A stretch of DNA of 5,458 nucleotides from JBBAFB01 sp041655595. Its GTDB lineage: Bacteria; Bacillota; DULZ01. Shown piece after piece: positions 1-5,458 of the stretch; the stretch's first letter is position 1, and each line of letters begins with the position of its first letter. A program made the translations under genes and the position numbers. Where the stretch lies: the NCBI GenBank assembly GCA_041655595.1, contig JBBAFB010000134.1, positions 1-5,458 on the forward strand. Direction: 5' to 3'. The notes beneath the pieces were generated by a model, which did not search any database, was not told the origin of the DNA, and saw nothing but the letters and a program-made list of their open reading frames with translations.

Positions 1-11
1 TCCTTTGCTGT

Positions 12-80
12 AAAAAAAGCAAAATGGCATTTTTGGCCAGTTTTCATGGTAAAGATGGTAAAAAGGGCGGGAAACTGGCT
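12..80 (-). terminator. Weak candidate intrinsic terminator of the nar-thioesterase operon
   Basis: On the minus-strand transcript AGCCAGUUUC (80-71) can pair with GAAAACUGGCC (45-35): 9 bp with one bulged A and a 25-nt loop that holds two near copies of a 9-mer (46-54, 55-63). Sixteen nt after this stem comes a run of seven U (18-12). A second small hairpin, CAAAA (35-31) with UUUUG (24-20) around a 6-nt loop, sits almost directly before the U-run and competes with the larger stem at one base. The position, 72 nt past the last stop, fits an operon end, but neither stem is a classic strong GC hairpin abutting the U-tract. Confidence 0.35.
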
Positions 81-152
81 GGCAAAGGGGACACTTTTAA
101 CACGGCCTGACGGGGATATTGACACAAAAATTCAACCCCTCTTTCCCTGACA

Positions 153-569
153 CTAAGCCGTACTAACGATTGTTCCTTGGGCGGTGGCACAAATTTTTTC
201 GTTTCCCGTTTCATCTTGTATAAAGATATCACAGCGGCAGACAGCTTGCCTTTTCCCGCAGTAAATAACGGTCCCTTTAGCAATCAGTTTTTCACCGATG
301 GCCGGTCTTAGATAGTTTATTTTAAACTCTGAAGTAAGCACCTTAATTCCCAAAACAGATCCGCCAACAAAGGTCAGCACATTATCGGCGGCATAGCTTA
401 AGACGCCACCGTGAACAAATTTGTGCTGTTGTAACAGTTTTTCTGTGATGGGGATTTCCAGTACCGTCTTCCCCGGTTTGAATTCTGTTAATTCTGCTCC
501 GACCAAGTGGCTAAAGGCTTGGGATGCTAAAATTTCCTGTCCCATTTGTAAAAATTCTTGATTATTCAT
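153..569 (-). CDS. Hot-dog fold acyl-CoA thioesterase, PaaI/YdiI-like family
   Basis: Likely hydrolyses an acyl- or aryl-CoA thioester in the cytoplasm; the substrate cannot be told from the sequence. It has 138 residues, typical for a single hot-dog domain. The family signature is H53-G54-G55 in KFVHGGVLSYAADN followed by D62, which fits the catalytic acidic residue of PaaI-type enzymes. Further typical parts are the N-terminal helix (FLQMGQEILASQAFSHLVG), the strand GKTVLEIPI, and the later strands TSEFKINYLRPA, LIAKGTVIYCGKRQAVCRCDIF and a C-terminal ICATAQGTIV. The start is taken at ATG 569, with AGAGAGGTG 6 nt upstream; an in-frame GTG at 578 would overlap that ribosome site and is less likely. 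It overlaps the small ORF by 8 nt and is probably the last cistron of the nar operon. Hot-dog proteins of this kind are often annotated only as PaaI family or DUF4442-like, so the exact subfamily is uncertain. Confidence 0.9.
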   Translation of the reverse strand: MNNQEFLQMGQEILASQAFSHLVGAELTEFKPGKTVLEIPITEKLLQQHKFVHGGVLSYAADNVLTFVGGSVLGIKVLTSEFKINYLRPAIGEKLIAKGTVIYCGKRQAVCRCDIFIQDETGNEKICATAQGTIVSTA

Positions 570-687
570 AAACTTCACCTCTCTTCCCCGCTCTGAAAAA
601 GTAAAAGGCGGGGTGTATGCCGCTAAAAAGGGTTTTATGGGTTTCCGTCAATAAATAAGAAATCTGCTGATCGGCGGTGATAAGCAT
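562..687 (-). CDS. Small unrecognised ORF (41 aa) between narI and the thioesterase gene
   Basis: A 41-codon frame starting at ATG 687, 13 nt after the narI stop, and ending TAA at 564-562, so it overlaps the thioesterase start by 8 nt (ATGAATAA). The peptide begins MLITADQQISYLLTETHK and ends FRAGKRGEVYE. It has no signal peptide, no clear membrane helix, no cysteine and no motif I recognise. The frame stays open upstream to a TGA at 738-736, adding PREA and more upstream residues, but no ATG, GTG or TTG lies in that stretch. The start has only a weak GGGAAG upstream, very close to the ATG. The overlap with the next gene and the otherwise gap-free layout argue for translation, possibly as a leader that couples narI to the thioesterase. 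A chance ORF, or the remnant of a longer gene, is possible. Function unknown. Confidence 0.45.
   Translation of the reverse strand: MLITADQQISYLLTETHKTLFSGIHPAFYFFRAGKRGEVYE
574..584 (-). promoter_or_regulatory. Thioesterase ribosome binding site
   Basis: AGAGAGGTG (AAGAGAGGTGA on the coding strand) ends 6 nt before ATG 569 and selects that start over the GTG that is part of the site itself. It lies inside the small upstream ORF and directly follows the 3' arm of a GC-rich stem. Confidence 0.65.
586..613 (-). other. GC-rich hairpin just upstream of the thioesterase ribosome site
   Basis: On the transcribed strand CCCCGC (613-608) pairs with GCGGGG (591-586) across a 16-nt pyrimidine-rich loop. 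The 6-bp all-GC stem is followed by AAGAGAGGTG, not by a U-run, so it is not an intrinsic terminator. It could be an mRNA processing or stability element, or could modulate access to the neighbouring ribosome site. It may equally be coincidence inside the small ORF. Confidence 0.35.
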
Positions 688-700
688 GGCTTCCCGCGGT

Positions 701-1381
701 TTAACTAAGTCTGCGATAAAGGATGTTGTTCCGTTTCAAATATTCCAAAGGTGCGCTCCACATGTGAACAAGTCTGGTAAAGGACCAAAGGGCAAATATT
801 AAAAGGCCTACCAAAACATGGAGCTGGAAAGTCAGAGGCACCTCAGCCATCAGTTGAGGATTGGGGCTAAAGATAAATAGCTCCCTTAACCAGATGGACA
901 GGTTTTCTCTGTAATTAAAGCCACCGATTAAGAAGTTAAAACCTAAGGTATTAAAAACGCCGATCAAAATTTGAAGTAGAAGCAAAAGGGCAATGAGTTG
1001 GTCGCTTAGGCTACTGTTTTGTCGAATTCTTTTATCACCGAAGCGGCGGGCCACCAAAAGTAAAACGCCGGCCAAGGCCATTAGCCCTGCTAAACCTCCC
1101 ATCATCAAGGCCACTTGGTGGTAAAGTTGTTCGCTGATACCGGCGGCATCAGTCCAGGATTTTGGGATTAATAATCCTCCAAGATGTCCGCCCAAAGCTA
1201 GGAGCAGACCCAGGTGAAAGAAAATGCTGCCAAAGCGCAATTTCTTTTTCTCCAAAAGTTGACTTGATTTAGTTGTCCAGCCCGGTTGATCGGTATTATA
1301 GCGGTAGATATGCCCTACCACAAAGATCGTGATGGCTGTATAGGGCAGGATAACCCACCAAAATTGATACCAAAGATTCAT
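701..1381 (-). CDS. narI: Respiratory nitrate reductase gamma subunit NarI (dihaem cytochrome b)
   Basis: Membrane anchor that oxidises the quinol pool and hands electrons to NarH through two b-type haems. It has 226 residues, against 225 in E. coli. Five hydrophobic segments fit five membrane helices at roughly 4-27, 50-72, 87-111, 126-147 and 184-206. The haem ligands of the family are all present: H56 (FFHLG) and H66 (GGHLGG) in helix 2, H188 (FQLHVLVG) and H206 (RLVHMWS) in helix 5, within one position of E. coli H56/H66/H187/H205. The C-terminus (HMWSAPLEYLKRN) aligns with E. coli HIWSVPVEYLTRK and ends at the same place, so the following small ORF is not a frameshifted NarI tail. ATG 1381 directly follows the narJ stop, with GGAGG 8 nt upstream inside narJ, consistent with translational coupling. 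Confidence 0.98.
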   Translation of the reverse strand: MNLWYQFWWVILPYTAITIFVVGHIYRYNTDQPGWTTKSSQLLEKKKLRFGSIFFHLGLLLALGGHLGGLLIPKSWTDAAGISEQLYHQVALMMGGLAGLMALAGVLLLVARRFGDKRIRQNSSLSDQLIALLLLLQILIGVFNTLGFNFLIGGFNYRENLSIWLRELFIFSPNPQLMAEVPLTFQLHVLVGLLIFALWSFTRLVHMWSAPLEYLKRNNILYRRLS

Positions 1382-1933
1382 CTAATCCACCTCCATATGG
1401 TTTTGCAACCCTTTAGGTAAATATTTTTCATTCAATAAAAAAATTTGCTCAAGTAAAGCTAAATAGGGGCTGCCGATCTCCGTTAGATTAAGCCGCAAGG
1501 CTTGCAAAGCCGGTAAAACAATTATCAGCAGCTTTTTCTTGTGTTTTTCCTCGGCAATTGCCAAAAATTCCAATACCAGGGGTAGATAATCAGGCAATTC
1601 GGCTGTTTTTAAATAAAAGCCCCCCTCTTCGTAGAGTTTTTTTAAGGACAGGAGCAGTTTTCCCTGCTCTTTTTCTGTTTCTACTAAGGCAGCGGACAAG
1701 TGTAGAGAGGTTTTCTCGTTAAAGTCGAAAGTTTGTACATAGTTTTGGGCTAACTTTAGCAGGCTGTTCTCTCTAAGATATAATAAAAAGCTTTGCAGAG
1801 CGGAAAGAATAGGGGTATTTCTTTCTTCCAAATTTAAATCGGCGATGGCTTGTTCCAAATCTTTTTCCACCCATTCCTGAGTCGGATACTGTAAAAAGAG
1901 GGAAACTAGCTGTAAAACCTCTTTACTTACCAC
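1382..1933 (-). CDS. narJ: Nitrate reductase molybdenum cofactor assembly chaperone NarJ
   Basis: Private chaperone of the TorD/NarJ family. In the known systems it binds apo-NarG, supports insertion of Fe-S and Mo cofactors, and delays membrane docking until maturation is complete; it is not part of the final enzyme. I place the start at GTG 1933, giving 183 residues beginning MVSKEVLQLVSLFLQYP, colinear with E. coli MIELVIVSRLLEYP and with a GGGGTGG ribosome site 6 nt upstream. An upstream in-frame ATG at 1954 would add seven residues (MILGWIR) but lacks a good ribosome site and lengthens the narH overlap. Visible family features are YVQTFDF (about 65-71) and ELPDYLPLVLEFLA (about 112-125), equivalent to ELPDHLPLYLEYLA in E. 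coli. The usual G(D/E)SRxRG segment between them is degenerate here (ETEKEQG, about 85-91). The 3' end carries the narI ribosome site, and its TAG abuts the narI ATG. Confidence 0.93.
   Translation of the reverse strand: MVSKEVLQLVSLFLQYPTQEWVEKDLEQAIADLNLEERNTPILSALQSFLLYLRENSLLKLAQNYVQTFDFNEKTSLHLSAALVETEKEQGKLLLSLKKLYEEGGFYLKTAELPDYLPLVLEFLAIAEEKHKKKLLIIVLPALQALRLNLTEIGSPYLALLEQIFLLNEKYLPKGLQNHMEVD
1384..1394 (-). promoter_or_regulatory. narI ribosome binding site inside the narJ 3' end
   Basis: GGAGGTGGATT, in the last narJ codons (EVD plus the start of the stop), places GGAGG 8 nt before the narI ATG. The 11-mer is identical to the narH site at 3387-3397. Confidence 0.85.
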
Positions 1934-3383
1934 CCTGATCCACCCCAAAATCATAACCCAGTGAGCCTTGTTTTGTATAGAGTTCCGCAAATTCTTCCTT
2001 ATGAGTTGCGGGTATTACAAAGCGGTCTTCATATTTGGCAATTGCCAAAAGACGATACATTTCTTCCACGTTCTTTTTTGTTAGGCCCATTTCTATCAGA
2101 TGCTCTTCTTCATAAGCTTGGCCCAAGTTTTGGGCACGCATATATTGACGCATTGTTGCTATTTTTTTAAGCACTTGGGCTACAATTTTTTCATCCCCTG
2201 CAGTTAATAAATTGGCCAAGTATTTTAAGGGTATGCGCATTTCATCTATGAGAGAAAGGGTGTTTAAAATGTCTGAATTTATATCCTTTTCCTGTACCTT
2301 GCCGGAGATGGGGCTTAATGGCGGAATATACCAAACCATGGGTAGAGTCCTGTATTCCGGGTGCAGCGGTAAGGCTAAAGCATATTCGATGGCCAGCTTG
2401 TAAACAGGGGACTTTTGGGCTGCTTTCAGCCAGTCCTCGCTAATTCCGTCTTTACGAGCTTGCTCAATGATTTCGGGGTCGTGAGGATCAAGGAAAAGTT
2501 CCAATTGTGCTTGATACAGCTCCTGCTCATTTTCTGTAGAGGCCACTTTAGCTACCTGATCTGCATCATATAAGATGACTCCCATGTAGCGAACTCTACC
2601 GGTACAGGTTTCCGAGCAAACTGTAGGCTGTCCATTTTCTACCCTAGGATAGCAAAGGGTACATTTTTCCGCCTTATGGGTTTGCCAGTTAAAATAGACT
2701 TTTTTATAAGGGCAGCCTGTCACACAAAAACGCCAACCTCGGCACATTTCCTGATCCACCAGGACTATTCCGTCCTCATCTCTTTTATAAATTGCTCCCG
2801 AAGGGCAGGAGGCAACACAGGCCGGATTTAAGCAGTGCTCGCAGATTCTGGGTAAGTGGAGCATAAAGGCTTCTTCAAATTCAAAGCGGATTTGTTCTTC
2901 CAACTCTTTTAGGTTGGGGTCCAAGGGGCCGGTTTCTGTGGCTCCTGCCAAGTCATCTTCCCAGTTGGGCCCCCAGTTCAACTCCAGATAATTGCCGGTA
3001 AGCTGAGATTTGGGCCTGGCCACAGGCTGGGTATTTTGTTTTTTACTAGCGGTCAATTTTTCGTAATCATAGGTCCAGGGTTCATAATAATCATCAATAA
3101 CCGGGAGATTGGGGTTATGAAAGATATTGGCCAGTCTAAACAGACGATTACCGCTTTTTAAATCCAATTTACCTCTTTTCAGTGTCCAACCACCCTTATA
3201 ACGGTCTTGATCCTCCCACCTTTTGGGGTAACCTATGCCGGGCTTTGTTTCTACATTATTAAACCAGATATATTCGGTGCCCCCTCGATTGGTCCAAGTG
3301 TTTTTGCAGGTTACGCTGCAAGTATGGCAGCCTATGCACTTATCCAAGTTGATCACCATGGCTATTTGGGCTTTAATCTTCAT
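1923..3383 (-). CDS. narH: Respiratory nitrate reductase beta subunit NarH (four Fe-S clusters)
   Basis: Electron-transfer subunit linking the NarI haems to NarG; cytoplasmic, membrane-associated. It has 486 residues, near the Bacillus length and shorter than the 512 of E. coli, which has a longer tail. Cysteine groups are C16/C19/C22/C26, C181/C184/C189/C193, C214/C220/C224 and C241/C244/C256/C260, each matching the E. coli ligands (the later ones offset by three). Within CRGWRFC, Trp217 replaces the fourth Cys, the family hallmark of a [3Fe-4S] cluster, so three [4Fe-4S] and one [3Fe-4S] clusters are predicted. Other conserved stretches are WFNNVETKPG (40-49), IDDYYEP (96-102), GPNWEDDL (138-145) and the region with LPLHPEYRTLPMVWYIPPLS, which includes the NarH C-terminal domain. 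The ATG start gives MKIKAQIAMVINLDKC, colinear with E. coli MKIRSQVGMVLNLDKC, and has a near-perfect Shine-Dalgarno. It overlaps narG by 11 nt and narJ by 11 nt. Confidence 0.98.
   Translation of the reverse strand: MKIKAQIAMVINLDKCIGCHTCSVTCKNTWTNRGGTEYIWFNNVETKPGIGYPKRWEDQDRYKGGWTLKRGKLDLKSGNRLFRLANIFHNPNLPVIDDYYEPWTYDYEKLTASKKQNTQPVARPKSQLTGNYLELNWGPNWEDDLAGATETGPLDPNLKELEEQIRFEFEEAFMLHLPRICEHCLNPACVASCPSGAIYKRDEDGIVLVDQEMCRGWRFCVTGCPYKKVYFNWQTHKAEKCTLCYPRVENGQPTVCSETCTGRVRYMGVILYDADQVAKVASTENEQELYQAQLELFLDPHDPEIIEQARKDGISEDWLKAAQKSPVYKLAIEYALALPLHPEYRTLPMVWYIPPLSPISGKVQEKDINSDILNTLSLIDEMRIPLKYLANLLTAGDEKIVAQVLKKIATMRQYMRAQNLGQAYEEEHLIEMGLTKKNVEEMYRLLAIAKYEDRFVIPATHKEEFAELYTKQGSLGYDFGVDQGGK
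1937..1946 (-). promoter_or_regulatory. narJ ribosome binding site, deciding a GTG start
   Basis: GGGGTGGATC, within the narH codons for GVDQ, ends its GGGGTGG core 6 nt before GTG 1933. It supports the GTG start over the ATG at 1954, which has no comparable purine-rich site. It is weaker than the narH and narI sites; together with a GTG start this would fit lower production of the chaperone than of the structural subunits (inference). Confidence 0.6.
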
Positions 3384-5458
3384 GCCAATCCACCTCCTTT
3401 AATTTACGAATCAGAACCTTAAGGTCCCTCTGATTGCCGGTGGCACCGTAATAGTTAAAGCCGTAGCTCAATTGAGCATAACCACCGATTAGATGAGTAG
3501 GTTTTAAATGAATTCTGGTGGGGCTATTGTGGGTGCCGCCGCGTAGATTAGTAATTTTGCTAGTAGGGACATTGATGGTTCTGTCTTGGGCGTGATACAT
3601 ATAGCTGACCCCTTTGGGCATGCGGTGGGAAATCACAGCCCTAGCCACAACCACTCCGTTTCTGTTATAAACTTCGATCCAATCATTATCCCTAAGACCG
3701 ATTTCCTCTGCATCCTCATTATTTAACCAAACAGTAGGCCCTCCCCTAAAGAGGGTAAGCATGGTGGGATTATCATAGTACATGCTATGAATATTCCACT
3801 TGCCATGGGGGGTGAGGTAGCGCAGTGTAAGGGTTTTTTCTGTTTCTGTCGGAGTACTTTCATAATTGGCGAAGGCTTGGGTAGGTAGGGTAGGTTTAAA
3901 AGTCGGCAAACCCTCACCATATTCCAACATAATTTCGTGGTCTAAATAAAAATGTTGCCTACCACTTAAGGTTCTGAAAGGAACCAAACGCTCAATGCTC
4001 AGAGTAAAGGGAGAATACCTGCGCCCGATATTGGTGCCGCTAAAAATTGGTGTGGGCAATACTTCCCTTGGTTGAGCAGTGATATCGTTAAAATTGAATT
4101 TTTCTGCAGCCCTGCCTTGAATTAGGTCTTTTAGCTCAACTCCGGTATGTTCTTCCTCTACGGCAAAGGCTTTGGCAGCCATTTCCCCATTAGTAGCACT
4201 GGAAAGAGTTAAAATAACCTCCGCTACTTGCCGGGCTGTTTCCAAACAGGGTAGGCCCTTGGTAACTCCATCAGTTTTTATGGTTTGATTGATTTGCTTA
4301 AGTTCCTCATATTGTTCTTCGGCCGACCAATTGATGCCGTTTGCCCCCACGGGATTTTTGGTCAACAAAGGTCCTAAAGCCGTGAATTTGCTATAAATTT
4401 GAGGGTAATCTCTTGCTACAAGACTAAATTTAGGCATGGTCAAACCGGGGATGGCCTTTGTTTCGCCCTTTTTCCAATCTAAAATTTTGCCGAAGGGTTG
4501 AGCTATTTCACCCGGTGTATCGTGCATTAAAGGAGTTGCCACAAGATCCTGTTGGGTTTCCGGCAGGTAGGTTTTGGCCATTTGAGAAAATTTTTCGGCC
4601 AGTCCCTTAAAGATTTCCCAATCTGACTTGGTTTCCCAAGGAGGATCAATGGCCGGGTTAAAGGGATGGACAAAGGGATGCATATCGGTGCTGCTTAAGT
4701 CATGCTTTTCGTACCAAGTTGCTGCCGGAAGAATAATATCGGAATACATGGCCGTGCCGGACATTCTGAATTCTAAATCTATTAATAAATCAAGTTTGCC
4801 TTGTTGGGGCTGATCTCTCCATTTGATTTCTTGGGGCCGAAATTCCGAGTTTTCTTCCCCCAATATACTACTATGAGTACCTAAAAGATTCTTCAAAAAA
4901 TAATCATGGCCTTTACCGGAGCTGGAGATTAAATTTGCACGCCAAATAAAGAGGGTACGGGGTAAATTTGAATTTGCATCCGGATCCTCAATGGCAAATT
5001 GCAAACGATTTTCTTCTAATTCTTTCACCAGATAGGGAATGGTTTCCATCCCTGTTTCTATGGCTTCCTTGGATAAATTTAAGGGGTTGCGATTAAATTG
5101 AGGGTAGGATGCCCCCCAGCCTAATCGTACGGCCAATGCATTATAATCAGCAGGATGTTGGTAGCGAGGATTTTCAACATGGGCCGCTGTCAACTCGCTT
5201 AAAGGTAGTTCCTCATAACGCCATTGACCGCTACCGAAATAATAGTAGGAAGTGGCATTTTGCAGTCTGGGAGGCAGTTGCCAGTCTCTAGCAAAAGCTA
5301 CCGTTTGCCAGCCTTCGGCGGGACGGACTTTTTCTTGACCTACATAATGGGCCCAACCCCCTCCGTTTACTCCTTGAGTGCCCGTTAGCAGTACAAGGTT
5401 TAAAATGGTGCGGTAAATGGCATCGGCGTTATACCAATGGTTAATACCGGCACCCATA
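3373..5458 (-). CDS. narG: Respiratory nitrate reductase alpha subunit NarG, C-terminal part (5' end outside window)
   Basis: Catalytic subunit of membrane-bound nitrate reductase; it reduces nitrate to nitrite at a Mo-bis-MGD centre on the cytoplasmic side. About 694 C-terminal residues are present, out of roughly 1230-1250 in the family. The reading frame is open to the window edge, and the first Met seen (MGAGINHWY) is internal, matching the E. coli stretch MGAGLNHWYH. Family stretches, numbered from that Met, are GGGWAHYVGQEKVRP (32-46), SSSGKGH (178-184), YSDIILPAATWYEKHD (238-253), STDMHPFVHP (256-265) and RTLSGRQ (495-501). The C-terminal molybdopterin-dinucleotide-binding domain (about 550-675) includes RGGPTVWL, DNDWIEV, MYHAQDR and LIGGYAQLSYGFNYYG. 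The cofactor domain is intact. The FS0-cluster His/Cys residues and the Mo-ligand Asp lie upstream and cannot be checked. The gene ends KEVDWHED and overlaps narH by 11 nt; its last codons contain the narH ribosome binding site. Confidence 0.97.
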   Translation of the reverse strand, partial: MGAGINHWYNADAIYRTILNLVLLTGTQGVNGGGWAHYVGQEKVRPAEGWQTVAFARDWQLPPRLQNATSYYYFGSGQWRYEELPLSELTAAHVENPRYQHPADYNALAVRLGWGASYPQFNRNPLNLSKEAIETGMETIPYLVKELEENRLQFAIEDPDANSNLPRTLFIWRANLISSSGKGHDYFLKNLLGTHSSILGEENSEFRPQEIKWRDQPQQGKLDLLIDLEFRMSGTAMYSDIILPAATWYEKHDLSSTDMHPFVHPFNPAIDPPWETKSDWEIFKGLAEKFSQMAKTYLPETQQDLVATPLMHDTPGEIAQPFGKILDWKKGETKAIPGLTMPKFSLVARDYPQIYSKFTALGPLLTKNPVGANGINWSAEEQYEELKQINQTIKTDGVTKGLPCLETARQVAEVILTLSSATNGEMAAKAFAVEEEHTGVELKDLIQGRAAEKFNFNDITAQPREVLPTPIFSGTNIGRRYSPFTLSIERLVPFRTLSGRQHFYLDHEIMLEYGEGLPTFKPTLPTQAFANYESTPTETEKTLTLRYLTPHGKWNIHSMYYDNPTMLTLFRGGPTVWLNNEDAEEIGLRDNDWIEVYNRNGVVVARAVISHRMPKGVSYMYHAQDRTINVPTSKITNLRGGTHNSPTRIHLKPTHLIGGYAQLSYGFNYYGATGNQRDLKVLIRKLKEVDWHED
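3387..3400 (-). promoter_or_regulatory. narH ribosome binding site inside the narG 3' end
   Basis: AAAGGAGGTGGATT lies inside the last codons of narG (encoding KEVD) with GGAGG 9 nt before the narH ATG. It is close to a full anti-16S complement and fixes the narH start. Since it sits in translated narG sequence that runs 11 nt past the narH start, the pair is likely translationally coupled. Confidence 0.85.

Noticed and set aside
46..63. Tandem ATGGTAAAG / ATGGTAAAA repeat
   Set aside because: Two imperfect 9-nt copies only, in AT-rich noncoding sequence; too little to call a repeat element.
119..124. TTGACA on the plus strand as a -35 promoter element
   Set aside because: No -10-like sequence at 16-18 nt spacing and no plus-strand gene follows in the adjacent sequence.
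44..283. Open frame of 79 codons on the minus strand at the operon end
   Set aside because: It overlaps the thioesterase 3' half in another frame, and its product is Pro/Ser-rich low-complexity at the end with no recognisable domain; the thioesterase frame is clearly the coding one.
694..699. CCGCGG palindrome just after the narI stop
   Set aside because: Only 6 bp, with no extension of symmetry and no U-run, so it supports neither a terminator nor an operator.
701..760. Possibility that narI is frameshifted into the following open frame
   Set aside because: The NarI C-terminus HMWSAPLEYLKRN plus a short tail matches the family end and length (226 aa), so no frameshift is needed.
1934..1990. 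N-terminal extension of narJ to an ATG at 1990
   Set aside because: It would overlap narH by 68 nt and add residues absent from the family; the GTG at 1933 with its GGGGTGG site gives the expected NarJ N-terminus.
3207..3422. Plus-strand open frame across the narG/narH junction
   Set aside because: Antisense to conserved NarH N-terminal codons, including the first cysteine cluster; explained as a shadow of narH coding sequence.

Overview
The window carries the promoter-distal part of a respiratory nitrate reductase operon, all read from the minus strand, so transcription runs from high to low coordinates. In that direction the order is: the C-terminal part of narG (5458-3373, entering from outside the window), narH (3383-1923), narJ (1933-1382), narI (1381-701), a small unrecognised 41-codon ORF (687-562), and a hot-dog fold PaaI-type thioesterase (569-153). 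A short tail (152-1) follows and holds a weak candidate terminator.

The proteins align by eye with the membrane-bound NarGHI family along their whole visible length, with no frameshift or internal stop. NarH keeps all 15 cluster cysteines plus the Trp that marks the [3Fe-4S] site. NarI keeps all four haem-binding histidines. NarJ is the dedicated assembly chaperone. NarG oxidises quinol-derived electrons onto nitrate at a Mo-bis-MGD centre, NarH passes electrons over its Fe-S chain, NarI takes them from the quinol pool through two b haems, and NarJ matures NarG before membrane docking. The N-terminal half of NarG, with the FS0 cluster and the Mo-ligand Asp, lies outside the window, as do the operon promoter and any Fnr/NarL-type sites.

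The operon is extremely tight. narG/narH and narH/narJ overlap by 11 nt, narI starts on the base after the narJ stop, and the small ORF overlaps the thioesterase by 8 nt (ATGAATAA). Strong GGAGGTGG-type ribosome binding sites are buried in the end of the preceding gene. The full gene set, the short NarH C-terminus, the 183-residue NarJ, the AT-leaning composition and the strong Shine-Dalgarno sequences suggest a Bacillota (Firmicutes) host, possibly an anaerobic clostridial/peptococcal type. The genus cannot be fixed from the sequence alone.

Most of the window is an ordinary nar operon. The parts worth a second look are the small ORF between narI and the thioesterase, the thioesterase as an apparent sixth cistron of the operon, and the NarJ motif that departs from the usual pattern. 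I see no CRISPR array, mobile element, tRNA or rRNA, and no convincing evidence of an undescribed multi-gene system.
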